Source: an uncultured Eubacteriales bacterium (GTDB lineage Bacteria; Bacillota_A; Clostridia; Christensenellales; Aristaeellaceae). From it: a DNA stretch of 7,599 nt. The notes under the pieces were generated by a model. That model was not told where the DNA came from. It did no database searches and saw only the letters and a program-made list of their open reading frames with translations. The stretch covers positions 1-7,599 of the forward strand of contig CADCQZ010000362.1 in assembly GCA_902803675.1 (NCBI GenBank), written 5' to 3'. The position numbers and the translations under genes were made by a program. Below are positions 1-6,567 of the stretch, in pieces (position 1 is the first letter of the stretch; each line of letters opens with the position of its first letter).

Positions 1-147
1 CTGCCTCTTGAAAAGGACGACCCGTTCTATACCGTGGAGGGCCTCCGGGCCCATGTGCCCCATTTCTACGAAAAGACCGCTTCCGTCATCGAACAGGCGG
101 GCATCATCACCTTCGGCAGCGACTTCGGTGAAAAGGAGAAAAAATAA
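1..147 (+). CDS. 3' end of an unrecognised gene
   Basis: An open frame enters from the left edge and stops at TAA 145-147, giving the last 48 residues of a protein. The tail is soluble and charged, with no membrane segment, and ends in a lysine/glutamate-rich stretch (GEKEKK). I do not recognise the family. It is probably real because its last codons contain the purine-rich ribosome binding site (GGAG at 135-138) of the next gene, whose ATG begins one base after this stop. That spacing is typical of translationally coupled operons. By context it is likely another sugar-catabolism enzyme, such as a dehydrogenase, isomerase or hydrolase, but that is inference from neighbours only. Confidence 0.7.
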   Translation: MPLEKDDPFYTVEGLRAHVPHFYEKTASVIEQAGIITFGSDFGEKEKK

Positions 148-148
148 C

Positions 149-1234
149 ATGAACGTATCCGACGGCATGAATTACGCGCCCCAGGGCAGGCCCCGCCCCG
201 TGGTGAAGCCCGGGGAATTCGTGTTTTCCGCGGCACACATCGACCACAGCCACATCTACGGCATGTGCAACGGCCTTATTGAGGCGGGAGGCACCATCAA
301 ATACGTGTACGATCCCGACCCGAAAAAAGTGGAACATTTCCTGAAGACCTATCCCGGGGCCCGGGCGGCCCAAAGCCTGGATCAGGTCCTGGAAGACAAA
401 GAAACGCGCCTCATATGCTCCTCCAACGTGACCAGCGAGCGCGGCCCCTTAGGCGTGAAGGTGATGGACGCGGGCAAGGATTATTTCAGCGACAAGGCGC
501 CCTTCACCACCATGGAGCAGCTCGATGCCGCCAGGGCCGCTGTGGAGAGGACAAAAAAGAAATACATGGTCTATTATTCCGAACGCCTGCACGTGGAAGG
601 CGCGATCCTGGCGGGGTATATGATCGATCAGGGCGAGATCGGAAAGGTGATCAGCGTGACCGGCTTCGGCCCCCACAGGCTGGGCGCGGCGGGACGGCCG
701 AAGTGGTTTTTCGAAAAAGAGAAATACGGCGGCATCCTGTGCGACATCGGCAGCCATCAGATCGAGCAGTACCTGCATTTCGCGGGCGAGGAGGACGCCG
801 AGGTGCAGCTGAGCCGCGTCGGCAACTACGCCCATCCCGAGTATCCCGAGCTGGAGGACTTCGGCGACTGCTCCATCCTGGGAAAGAACGGCACCACCAA
901 CTATTTCCGGGTGGACTGGTTCAATCCCGACGGCCTGCGCACCTGGGGCGACGGGCGCACCTTCATCCTGGGCACCGAAGGCTTCATCGAGATCCGCAAA
1001 TACATCGACCTGGCCGCAGACACCGTGAACGGCAACCACGTGTTCCTGGTCAACGGCAAGGGCGAAAAGCGCTTCAATGCCACCGGCGTGACGGGATATC
1101 CCTTCTTCGGCCAAATGATCCTGGACTGCCTTGAGCGCACCGAGAACGCCATGACCCAGGTCCACGCCTTCAAGGCGGCGGAACTGTGCCTGCAGGCCGA
1201 GGCGCGGGCGGTGGACATGACCCGGCATCAATAA
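149..1234 (+). CDS. Gfo/Idh/MocA-family oxidoreductase (atypical N-terminal loop)
   Basis: A 361-residue protein of usual length for the family: cytoplasmic NAD(P)-dependent dehydrogenases acting on sugars, inositols or their derivatives. An N-terminal Rossmann-like domain covers about residues 22-145 and a C-terminal alpha/beta substrate domain follows. The family's catalytic-region motif appears as GGILCDIGSHQIEQ (194-207), with D199 and H203 as likely active-site residues. DKAP (115-118) stands where EKP is usual, keeping the lysine. The glycine-rich nucleotide loop is replaced by AAHIDHSHIYG (28-38), resembling a Gfo subgroup with an N-H-x-H-I-Y-type motif. ATG 149 is preferred: GGAG lies about 10 bases upstream, whereas the in-frame ATG at 167 has no such site. 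A longer in-frame reading from base 8 would overlap the upstream gene and is unlikely. The stop lies 18 bases before the next oxidoreductase, so they are almost surely cotranscribed. The substrate is not predictable from sequence. Confidence 0.9.
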   Translation: MNVSDGMNYAPQGRPRPVVKPGEFVFSAAHIDHSHIYGMCNGLIEAGGTIKYVYDPDPKKVEHFLKTYPGARAAQSLDQVLEDKETRLICSSNVTSERGPLGVKVMDAGKDYFSDKAPFTTMEQLDAARAAVERTKKKYMVYYSERLHVEGAILAGYMIDQGEIGKVISVTGFGPHRLGAAGRPKWFFEKEKYGGILCDIGSHQIEQYLHFAGEEDAEVQLSRVGNYAHPEYPELEDFGDCSILGKNGTTNYFRVDWFNPDGLRTWGDGRTFILGTEGFIEIRKYIDLAADTVNGNHVFLVNGKGEKRFNATGVTGYPFFGQMILDCLERTENAMTQVHAFKAAELCLQAEARAVDMTRHQ

Positions 1235-1252
1235 GCAAAGGAGAGGAATGCC

Positions 1253-2227
1253 ATGTATCGAGTAGGCTTGATCGGCTGCGGCGGCATCTCCCAGGTGCAC
1301 GCTCAGGTGCTGAACGAACTGAAGGACACGGAACTGACCGCCTGCGCCGACCTGATCCCGGAGCGGGCGGCACGCTACGGCACGGCCGCCTACACCGACT
1401 GGGTGGACATGCTGGACCGCGAGAAGCCGGACGCCGTACACCTGTGCACCCCTCACTATCTGCATCCGGTCATGGCCGCGGAGGCTGCCCGGCGGGGCAT
1501 CGCCGTATTCACCGAAAAGCCCCCGGCCATCGATCCCGCGGGATGGCGCACGGTGTGTGAGGCCGCCGAAAAAGTGCCCGTGGGCGTATGCTTCCAGAAC
1601 CGCTACAATCCCCAGATCCGTACCTGCGCTCAACTGCTCGAACAGGGCACTTACGGAAAGCTCCTGGGCATCCGCGCCTTCGTGACCTGGCACCGCACGG
1701 CGGAGTACTACGCGGCGGCGGACTGGAAGGGCCGCCGGGCCACCGAGGGCGGCGGCGCCCTGATCAACCAGGCCATCCACACCCTGGACCTGGTGCTCTG
1801 TTTTCTGGGAGCGCCGGATCAGGCGGAGGCCGTGATGACCGACCACCATTTAAAGGGCGCCATCGAAGTGGAGGACACAGCGGAGATCTACCTGAGGAAA
1901 GGGGATGTCCCCGCCCTGATCTACGCCTCCACCGCCTACAGTCAGGACGCGCCGGTGATGATCGAACTGCATCTTGAAAAAGCCGTGCTGCGCCTGGAGG
2001 GCGACGGGATCACCGTGATCGGGGACGGAAAGAAAGAGGAGATCTCCTGCGAGACCGACGCGGCCCTGGGCCGGTCCTACTGGGGCGCGGGGCACAAGGC
2101 CTGCATCGCGGATTTTTACCGGTGCGTTTCAGAAGGCAGGCCCTTCCCCAACCGGCCCGATGCCTGCGGCGTCACCATGGACGTGCTGTTCAGGCTCTAC
2201 GGCCGCGCGGGAGAAAGCGGGAAGTGA
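1253..2227 (+). CDS. Gfo/Idh/MocA-family oxidoreductase (canonical)
   Basis: A 324-residue NAD(P)-dependent dehydrogenase of the Gfo/Idh/MocA family. The N-terminus carries the classic dinucleotide-binding loop GLIGCGGIS (5-13). It also has EKP at 88-90, with the lysine that is normally catalytic, QNRYNP at 115-120 and GGGALINQAIHTLDL at 167-181, with H176 and D179 as the usual substrate-site residues. No signal peptide or membrane segment is seen, so it should be cytoplasmic. The start is set by AAAGGAGAGG at 1237-1246, six bases before ATG 1253. It follows the other oxidoreductase by 18 bases. The two share the fold but differ clearly in sequence, so they probably catalyse different steps or oppositely directed redox steps rather than being recent duplicates. 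It is the last gene of the operon and faces ftsZ tail to tail. The exact sugar substrate is unknown. Confidence 0.93.
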   Translation: MYRVGLIGCGGISQVHAQVLNELKDTELTACADLIPERAARYGTAAYTDWVDMLDREKPDAVHLCTPHYLHPVMAAEAARRGIAVFTEKPPAIDPAGWRTVCEAAEKVPVGVCFQNRYNPQIRTCAQLLEQGTYGKLLGIRAFVTWHRTAEYYAAADWKGRRATEGGGALINQAIHTLDLVLCFLGAPDQAEAVMTDHHLKGAIEVEDTAEIYLRKGDVPALIYASTAYSQDAPVMIELHLEKAVLRLEGDGITVIGDGKKEEISCETDAALGRSYWGAGHKACIADFYRCVSEGRPFPNRPDACGVTMDVLFRLYGRAGESGK

Positions 2228-2263
2228 ACCGCTTTCCCGGGGCGGAAACATACAGGAACAAAA

Positions 2264-2300
2264 GACGAACGGCGCGACTTTTTCAGTCACGCCGTTCATC
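2264..2300. terminator. Convergent-gene terminator hairpin
   Basis: An inverted repeat pairs 2267-2279 (GAACGGCGCGACT) with 2285-2297 (AGTCACGCCGTTC) around a five-base loop. The stem has 13 positions with one C/A mismatch, and two further pairs form beyond one outer mismatch. It lies 40 bases past the oxidoreductase stop and about 45 bases past the ftsZ stop on the other strand. On the minus strand the stem is followed by GTCTTTTGTT and on the plus strand by ATCTTTAT. Both U-runs are weak, so it may serve both genes with modest efficiency, more convincingly for ftsZ. A second small perfect stem (2320-2326 with 2330-2336, loop ACC) lies nearer ftsZ and has no T-run. Confidence 0.7.
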
Positions 2301-2343
2301 TTTATCGGGCTGTCGCGTCCCGGGGCACCGCCCCGGTGATATT

Positions 2344-3750
2344 TTACTTCTGGCCGCGGCGCAGGTAGGCGGGCACGCCCAGATCGTCCTGCTTGGGCTC
2401 CGCGGGAGCGGCGGGAGCGCTCTGCTGGGGCTGGGCCGGAGCGGCGGGCGGCGCGTAGGACGCGGGCTGCTGCTGCGGCTGATAAGCGCTCTGGCCATAG
2501 GCCGGCACGGCCTGGCCGTTCACGGGGTTCACCGGACCGGCGGGCGTGTAGAAGGGCTGGGGCTGATAAGCGCCGCCCATGGTGGTCGCCGGCACGATCG
2601 GCTTGGCGCCGCCCGCGAAATAACCGGGCTCCGCGTCGAAGGTGGAGGGCGCCGGCGCGTCGAAGCCGGCATCATTGTTCACGCTCTCCTGAGCGCGGGA
2701 AGCGTAGGGGTTGTAGGGGCTGCTCTGGGCGGAGGCGCTGTAGGGGCTGGGCCTGGAAGCGGGCTTCTTGCCCCGCTCCTTCACGGGGAAGGACGCCTTC
2801 TCAAAGCCCGTGGCGATCACGGTGATGCGCACCTCGTCCTTCATGGTGTCGTCGATGCCGGCGCCGAAGATGATGTTGGCCTCGCTGTCGGCGTTCTCCA
2901 TGATGATGCCGGCCGCCTCATTGACGTCCATGATGCTCATGTCGGGGCCGCCGGTGATGTTGATCAGAACAGCCTTGGCGCCGTCGATCTTGGTCTCCAG
3001 CAGGGGGCTGGCGATAGCGTTCTTCGCGGCGTCCACGGTCTTCTGCTCGCCCTTGCCGGTGCCGATGCCCATGTGGGCCATGCCGCCGGATTCCATGACG
3101 GTCTTCACGTCGGCGAAGTCCAGGTTGATCAGGGCGGGCTTGGAGATCAGGTCCGCGATGCCCTGGATGCCCTGGCGCAGCACGTCGTCCGCGGTGCGGA
3201 AGGCCTCCAGCATGGTGGTGCCCTTGCTGGCGATCTGGAGCAGGCGGTCATTGGGGATCACCACCAGGGTGTCCACGTTCTGCTTGAGCTCGTTGATGCC
3301 GATCTCGGCGTTCTTCATCCGCTGCTTGCCCTCGAAAGCGAAGGGCTTGGTGACCACGGCGATGGTCAGGCAGTTGTTCTCCCGGGCGATCTCCGCCACC
3401 ACGGGAGCCGCGCCGGTGCCGGTGCCGCTGCCCATGCCGGCGGTGACGAACACCAGGTCCGCGCCCTTGATCGCCTGGGCGATCTCCTCACGGCTCTCCT
3501 CCGCCGCGCGGCGGCCGATATCCGGCACAGCGCCCGCGCCGAGGCCTTTGGTGAGCTTTTCACCGATCTGCAGCTTCTGCCCCGCTTTGGAGGTGGACAG
3601 TGCCTGGCGGTCGGTGTTCACGGCGATGAATTCCACGCCCTCCAGGCCGGCATCCACCATCCTGTTGACCGCGTTGGTCCCGCCGCCGCCGCAGCCCACT
3701 ACCTTGATCGTGGCGAAAGAGCTCTGTTCCACTTCCACTTCAAAAGGCAT
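2344..3750 (-). CDS. ftsZ: Cell division protein FtsZ
   Basis: FtsZ is the tubulin-like GTPase that polymerises into the cytokinetic ring at mid-cell. Residues 1 to about 318 form the GTPase core. It has the nucleotide loop [13 protein letters not shown] (19-31), the tubulin signature region [14 protein letters not shown] (103-116) and the T7 catalytic loop NLDFAD (209-214). A linker of about 135 residues follows, rich in Pro, Gln, Ala, Tyr and Ser. The C-terminal peptide [14 protein letters not shown] (455-468) matches the conserved tail that binds FtsA and other anchors. At 468 residues it is well above the roughly 380-residue norm, because of the linker. Residue 108 is Ser (AGC codon) where Gly is usual in the signature loop. 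The start is supported by GGGAGG seven to eight bases before the ATG. It lies 48 bases downstream of ftsA on the same strand, as in the typical ftsA-ftsZ operon. Confidence 0.98.
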   Translation of the reverse strand: MPFEVEVEQSSFATIKVVGCGGGGTNAVNRMVDAGLEGVEFIAVNTDRQALSTSKAGQKLQIGEKLTKGLGAGAVPDIGRRAAEESREEIAQAIKGADLVFVTAGMGSGTGTGAAPVVAEIARENNCLTIAVVTKPFAFEGKQRMKNAEIGINELKQNVDTLVVIPNDRLLQIASKGTTMLEAFRTADDVLRQGIQGIADLISKPALINLDFADVKTVMESGGMAHMGIGTGKGEQKTVDAAKNAIASPLLETKIDGAKAVLINITGGPDMSIMDVNEAAGIIMENADSEANIIFGAGIDDTMKDEVRITVIATGFEKASFPVKERGKKPASRPSPYSASAQSSPYNPYASRAQESVNNDAGFDAPAPSTFDAEPGYFAGGAKPIVPATTMGGAYQPQPFYTPAGPVNPVNGQAVPAYGQSAYQPQQQPASYAPPAAPAQPQQSAPAAPAEPKQDDLGVPAYLRRGQK

Positions 3751-3798
3751 ACGATTTCCTCCCTTATATCACAATGCTTTGCGCAATGAACGACCCGA

Positions 3799-4971
3799 TC
3801 AGCCGAACAGGGACCTGAAGAACCCGCCGATGCCCTGGACGGAATCGTCTCCCTGCACGGTATCCACCGCCAGGTCCAGAAGGCCCAGGGTGCTGGAATA
3901 CGCCGGGCTGGACATCTTGACGGTCTTCCTGGGGATCTCGCGGACGGTCATGTTGAGCTTCGCGCCCACATACTCCCGGCCGCCCCGGTTGATGGCCATG
4001 CCGCCGCCGGTGAGGTACACCGCGGACCAGTTGCCGAAGACCACGCCGCTGTCCTCGATGGCCTGCTTGATCTTCTCGCAGATCTCCTCCGCCCTGGGCA
4101 GGAGCACCCGCTCCACCTCGTCGCGGGAGAAGGTCAGGGTGTTGCCGTCCTTGCCGGTGGTCTCGAATTCCTTCTGCCCGGTGGTGAGATTGTAGATGTA
4201 GGCCCGCTTGATGGACTCCGCGCTGGCCAGGGGGATATTCAGCCCGTAGGCCAGATCCGCCGCGATATTGCCGCCGCCGATGGGGATCGCCTTGAGGGAC
4301 GTGAGCGCGTCGCCTTCCAGGGTCATCACCTCGGTGTTCAGGTAGCCGATATCCACCAGCACCGCCTTGCGGTCACGCTCCTCGCCGCTGACGAACAGCA
4401 TCGCCTCGCCCGCCGGCGTGGAGAAGAACCCGTTCACGTCGATGCCCAGGGCCTTGAAGCGCTCGGTCACGTCGCTGAGGAAAAAGTCATCCGCGATCAC
4501 GAAGGAGATCAGCGCCTTGAGCTCCACGCCCCGCACGCCCGTGGGTTCCATGGTCTTTTTGCCCTCATCCACCTTGAACCAGGCAGGTGAGCGGTGGATG
4601 ATCTTGCCCTTGACCGCGCCCAGCTCCTGAACAGCCTGGTCCAGGATCGCCCGCACGTCCCGGCCGGTCACCTTGGGATCGGCGCCCTGGAGCGCCAGGC
4701 GGGTCTCAACGGTCATCACTTTCGAGAAAGCGGCGGGGACGCCCACATAGACTTCCCTGATCCGCTGGTGAGCCTGATTTTCCGCCTCCCGGACAGCCTT
4801 CTGGATCGCCTCGTCCAGCGCTTCGGGCGCGTTCCAAGCCCCCTCCAGGTAGCCGTCATAGGTGGCGATGCCCGCGCCGGCGATATCGCAGCGCTGGCGG
4901 TTGGAGATCTCCGCTATCAGGCCGACTATCTTGCTCGTTCCAAAGTCAATGATCGCGACGGATGTTTTCAT
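3799..4971 (-). CDS. ftsA: Cell division protein FtsA (divergent)
   Basis: An actin-fold protein that tethers FtsZ filaments to the membrane and recruits the divisome. From ATG 4971 it has 390 residues. Phosphate loop 1 is IDFGTSKIVGLIAE (8-21), a 1C (SHS2-type) region spans about 84-165, phosphate loop 2 lies at VLVDIGYLNTEVM (204-216), a connecting motif is IPIGGGNIAADLA (229-241), and the adenosine-site glycines are YLTGGGMAI (319-327). The C-terminus ends GIGGFFRSLFG, suitable as a short amphipathic membrane-targeting helix. The second phosphate loop lacks the usual GGGT-type run, so nucleotide handling may differ. AGGAG at 4981-4985 fits ATG 4971 (nine bases). A GTG at 4974, one codon upstream, is also possible. 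Position immediately before ftsZ strongly supports FtsA over its PilM and MreB relatives. Confidence 0.93.
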   Translation of the reverse strand: MKTSVAIIDFGTSKIVGLIAEISNRQRCDIAGAGIATYDGYLEGAWNAPEALDEAIQKAVREAENQAHQRIREVYVGVPAAFSKVMTVETRLALQGADPKVTGRDVRAILDQAVQELGAVKGKIIHRSPAWFKVDEGKKTMEPTGVRGVELKALISFVIADDFFLSDVTERFKALGIDVNGFFSTPAGEAMLFVSGEERDRKAVLVDIGYLNTEVMTLEGDALTSLKAIPIGGGNIAADLAYGLNIPLASAESIKRAYIYNLTTGQKEFETTGKDGNTLTFSRDEVERVLLPRAEEICEKIKQAIEDSGVVFGNWSAVYLTGGGMAINRGGREYVGAKLNMTVREIPRKTVKMSSPAYSSTLGLLDLAVDTVQGDDSVQGIGGFFRSLFG

Positions 4972-5016
4972 CACATTCCACTCCTGTTCCAGGGATCAAC
5001 CGGCCAAAACCGGCAA

Positions 5017-5028
5017 GTTCATCTGAAC
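5017..5028. promoter_or_regulatory. Small palindrome in the ftsA leader
   Basis: GTTCATCTGAAC is a 5-bp inverted repeat (GTTCA/TGAAC) around TC. It begins just downstream of the predicted ftsA transcription start (about 5030) and lies within the roughly 60-base leader. It could be an operator or a very short RNA hairpin. A palindrome this short can easily occur by chance, and no regulator is implied by its neighbours. Confidence 0.25.
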
Positions 5029-5037
5029 ATTCATCTT

Positions 5038-5066
5038 ATTGTAATCTTTTTGTGACAATTTTGCAA
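5038..5066 (-). promoter_or_regulatory. Predicted sigma-A promoter of ftsAZ
   Basis: On the minus strand TTGCAA (5066-5061) is a -35 box with four of six consensus bases. It is followed by a 17-base spacer and TACAAT (5043-5038), a -10 box with five of six. The predicted start is near 5030, giving a leader of about 60 bases before ftsA. It lies in the AT-rich 228-base gap between the yhcH-like gene and ftsA, so ftsAZ probably has its own transcription. Confidence 0.6.
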
Positions 5067-5149
5067 GCATTATTCATCGTTATTTTGCGTAAAAATAATG
5101 ATTTTGCGGTATATCCGCCCTTTTTTATCCGATTTTGACAATTTAATAC

Positions 5150-5178
5150 GGCCCCTTCCCAGAGATCGGAAAGGGACC
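5150..5178 (-). terminator. Hairpin downstream of the yhcH-like gene
   Basis: On the minus strand GGTCCCTTTCC (5178-5168) pairs with GGGAAGGGGCC (5160-5150) over 11 positions, including two G-T wobbles, with a seven-base loop. It starts 22 bases past the yhcH-like stop and upstream of the ftsA promoter, the expected place for a terminator. It is not followed by a T-run (the next bases are CGTATTAAATT). It may therefore be a weak or factor-assisted terminator, or a 3'-end-stabilising stem. Confidence 0.5.
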
Positions 5179-5199
5179 GCGCGGGCCTCCGGCGTGACC

Positions 5200-5640
5200 T
5201 CACTCACAGAGGACCTTGACCACCGCCTTGCGCACCGGGCCGGAGACCGCCCGGATACCGGGCGCGTGCTTTTCCCCGGGGAAGAAAATGACGAACTGCC
5301 CCCCGGAGAGGGTCAGATCACACATCGGCTCCGCGGCGCAGAAACCCACGTCCTTTTCCGGGTCGATGAGGGGCTCCTCCCCGCCCGTGCCCAGGATCAT
5401 CCTCTCCCTGCCGGAGATCACCAGCTGGATATCGGCGTACCGGGCATGGCTCTCGTACTGGGGCTGAGTCCTGTCATAGACCATCTCGCTGAGCAGCAGG
5501 AACACCCTGTCCCCGTCGATCACGGTCTTTCCCGGGGCGAGCGTATCAGGATCGAACGAGGAAAGATAGTCGAACGCCCGGTCAAAGGCGGGGCTCAGGC
5601 CCCGGTAACGAAACGCGTTCCGGATATCGTCCACGATCAT
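5200..5640 (-). CDS. YhcH/YjgK/YiaL-family protein (DUF386), putative sugar anomerase
   Basis: A 146-residue cytoplasmic protein, full length for this cupin-fold family. The family's hallmark is visible as YESHARYADIQLVISGRE (62-79), with E63, H65 and D70, and again as FFPGEKHAPG (119-128), with H125. These residues are expected to line a metal-binding pocket. Basic residues near the end (RKAVVKV, 137-143) also fit the family. Members are found in sialic acid, uronate and other acid-sugar loci. The E. coli relative YhcH (NanQ) has been reported to act as an N-acetylneuraminate anomerase, and that role is an analogy here. The start is secured by AAGGAGGGA six bases upstream of ATG 5640. It follows the GntR gene by 56 bases on the same strand, so the two are probably one transcript. 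Confidence 0.9.
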   Translation of the reverse strand: MIVDDIRNAFRYRGLSPAFDRAFDYLSSFDPDTLAPGKTVIDGDRVFLLLSEMVYDRTQPQYESHARYADIQLVISGRERMILGTGGEEPLIDPEKDVGFCAAEPMCDLTLSGGQFVIFFPGEKHAPGIRAVSGPVRKAVVKVLCE

Positions 5641-5696
5641 ATGCGTTCCCTCCTTAATTATACGATCCGTACCGGGCCGTGTGCCTCCGGCGCGGA

Positions 5697-6389
5697 TCAG
5701 TATTCCTCGTAGCTGTCCCCGCCGGAGTACTTGCCGGAGGAGAAATGCGCCTCCATCGCCTTGGCGAAGGCAAAAAAGTCGTACTGCTCAAGGGCGTCCA
5801 CGATGGCCTCATGCTTCCTGACGCTGCTTTCCATATGGGTGCGCTTGAGCTCCAGCTGGAATCCCACGTCCACCGCCCAGATGGCCTCCAGGGCCGAGGT
5901 GAGCACGCTGTTGCCGATGGGGCGGAACAGCGTCATGTGGAAATCCCGGTCCGCTTCGGAAAACAGGCCCTCCTGACGAAAGCTGTCCCTGATGCGGCCG
6001 GCGCACTCCCGCATCCTAATGATGTCCTCCCGGCTCAGGGCGTAGAACGCCTGCCGCATATAGCTCAGCTCCAGGGACTTGCGGATATCGAACATCTCCC
6101 GGACCGATTTGTCGTTCGCCCCCACGCGGAAAAAGAGCACGTTCTGCAGCACGAAGTCCAGATTGAAGGGCATCACCACCGTGCCCCTTCCCGGCGAAGC
6201 GCTGACCATGCCCATCAGCTCCATGGACTTGATGGCTTCCCGGAGCACATTGCGGCTCACGCCCAGCTCCGCGCACATCTTCTGCTCCGTGGGCAGGAGC
6301 GCTCCGGGCTCCAGCTCGTTCCCGATGATATAGCTCCGGATGCTGCGGAAAGCCTGGATATAGAGTTTTTCGTTTTTTTCTTTATCCAT
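5697..6389 (-). CDS. GntR-family (FadR/FCD subfamily) transcriptional regulator
   Basis: A 230-residue, metabolite-responsive DNA-binding protein. An N-terminal winged helix-turn-helix covers about residues 8-75. It includes PTEQKMCAELGVSRNVLREAI (33-53), the classic GntR recognition region, and a wing at SPGRGTVVMP (65-74). The helical FCD ligand domain covers about 95-220. The usual metal-ligand set is present: D147 and H151 in DRDFH, H193 in RKHEAIVDAL and H215 in AMEAHF, so the effector is probably a carboxylate or acid sugar bound through a metal. GGGAGGG lies about eight bases upstream of ATG 6389. The gene is divergent from a sugar-binding-protein gene and upstream of a yhcH-like gene, as in NanR- or UxuR-type loci. 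A palindromic operator in its own leader and a similar site at the divergent promoter suggest it represses both. Confidence 0.93.
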   Translation of the reverse strand: MDKEKNEKLYIQAFRSIRSYIIGNELEPGALLPTEQKMCAELGVSRNVLREAIKSMELMGMVSASPGRGTVVMPFNLDFVLQNVLFFRVGANDKSVREMFDIRKSLELSYMRQAFYALSREDIIRMRECAGRIRDSFRQEGLFSEADRDFHMTLFRPIGNSVLTSALEAIWAVDVGFQLELKRTHMESSVRKHEAIVDALEQYDFFAFAKAMEAHFSSGKYSGGDSYEEY

Positions 6390-6408
6390 GGCGCCGCCCT
6401 CCCTGTTC

Positions 6409-6425
6409 TGTTTGTCCTACAAACA
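6409..6425. promoter_or_regulatory. GntR-type operator, perfect palindrome
   Basis: TGTTTGTCCTACAAACA is a perfect inverted repeat with 7-bp arms around CCT. Its core TTGTCCTACAA fits the FadR-subfamily pattern TNGTNNNACNA exactly. It lies about 20 bases upstream of the regulator's ATG and about 10 to 26 bases downstream of its predicted transcription start. Binding there would block the regulator's own transcription. The palindrome is read directly from sequence; assigning it to the adjacent regulator is inference. Confidence 0.75.
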
Positions 6426-6441
6426 AAGCCTTATCGCCACC

Positions 6442-6470
6442 ATTATATAGAAGCATTCCCCTATTGTCAA
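6442..6470 (-). promoter_or_regulatory. Consensus sigma-A promoter of the GntR gene
   Basis: On the minus strand TTGACA (6470-6465), a 17-base spacer (6464-6448) and TATAAT (6447-6442) match the vegetative promoter consensus at all twelve positions. The predicted start is near 6435, giving a leader of about 45 bases that contains the palindromic operator. It should drive the regulator and the following yhcH-like gene. Confidence 0.85.
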
Positions 6471-6567
6471 GGCCGCAATTCGACCAGAAATGACGGGCCG
6501 CGCAAAAACATTTCGGTATTTTAGGCAGGATGTTCGAATTTTCAGGAACAAAATTGAAAAATAGGTG

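Noticed and set aside
449..1849. A 466-codon minus-strand open frame
   Set aside because: It covers both oxidoreductases in antisense, shows no family motif and follows the high-GC shadow pattern.
3760..3770. TATAAG with an upstream TG on the minus strand before ftsZ, as a separate ftsZ promoter
   Set aside because: It touches the ftsZ ribosome binding site, so transcription would begin inside it, and no -35 box is visible. ftsZ is most simply cotranscribed with ftsA.
2122..3789. A 555-codon plus-strand open frame across ftsZ
   Set aside because: It lies antisense to the unmistakable ftsZ. Its product is a repetitive Gly/Ala/His/Arg/Leu-rich string as expected from a high-GC shadow frame, and no ribosome binding site fits.
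2768..4195. A 475-codon plus-strand open frame spanning the ftsZ-ftsA junction
   Set aside because: It is antisense to both ftsZ and ftsA. Its composition is biased by the real genes' codons, and it has no recognisable motif or ribosome binding site.
5051..5059. TTGTGACAA near the ftsA promoter as a further GntR site
   Set aside because: The half-sites are separated by one base rather than three, so it does not match the operator pattern found near the regulator.
5106..5126. Plus-strand mini-hairpin GCGG/CCGC followed by six T residues
   Set aside because: The stem is only 4 bp, and no plus-strand gene lies upstream to be terminated.
5657..5662. Perfect TATAAT on the minus strand just before the yhcH-like gene
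   Set aside because: Its predicted start would fall within the ribosome binding site, and the base group 17 upstream (GGCACA) is a poor -35 box. Cotranscription with the regulator is more likely.
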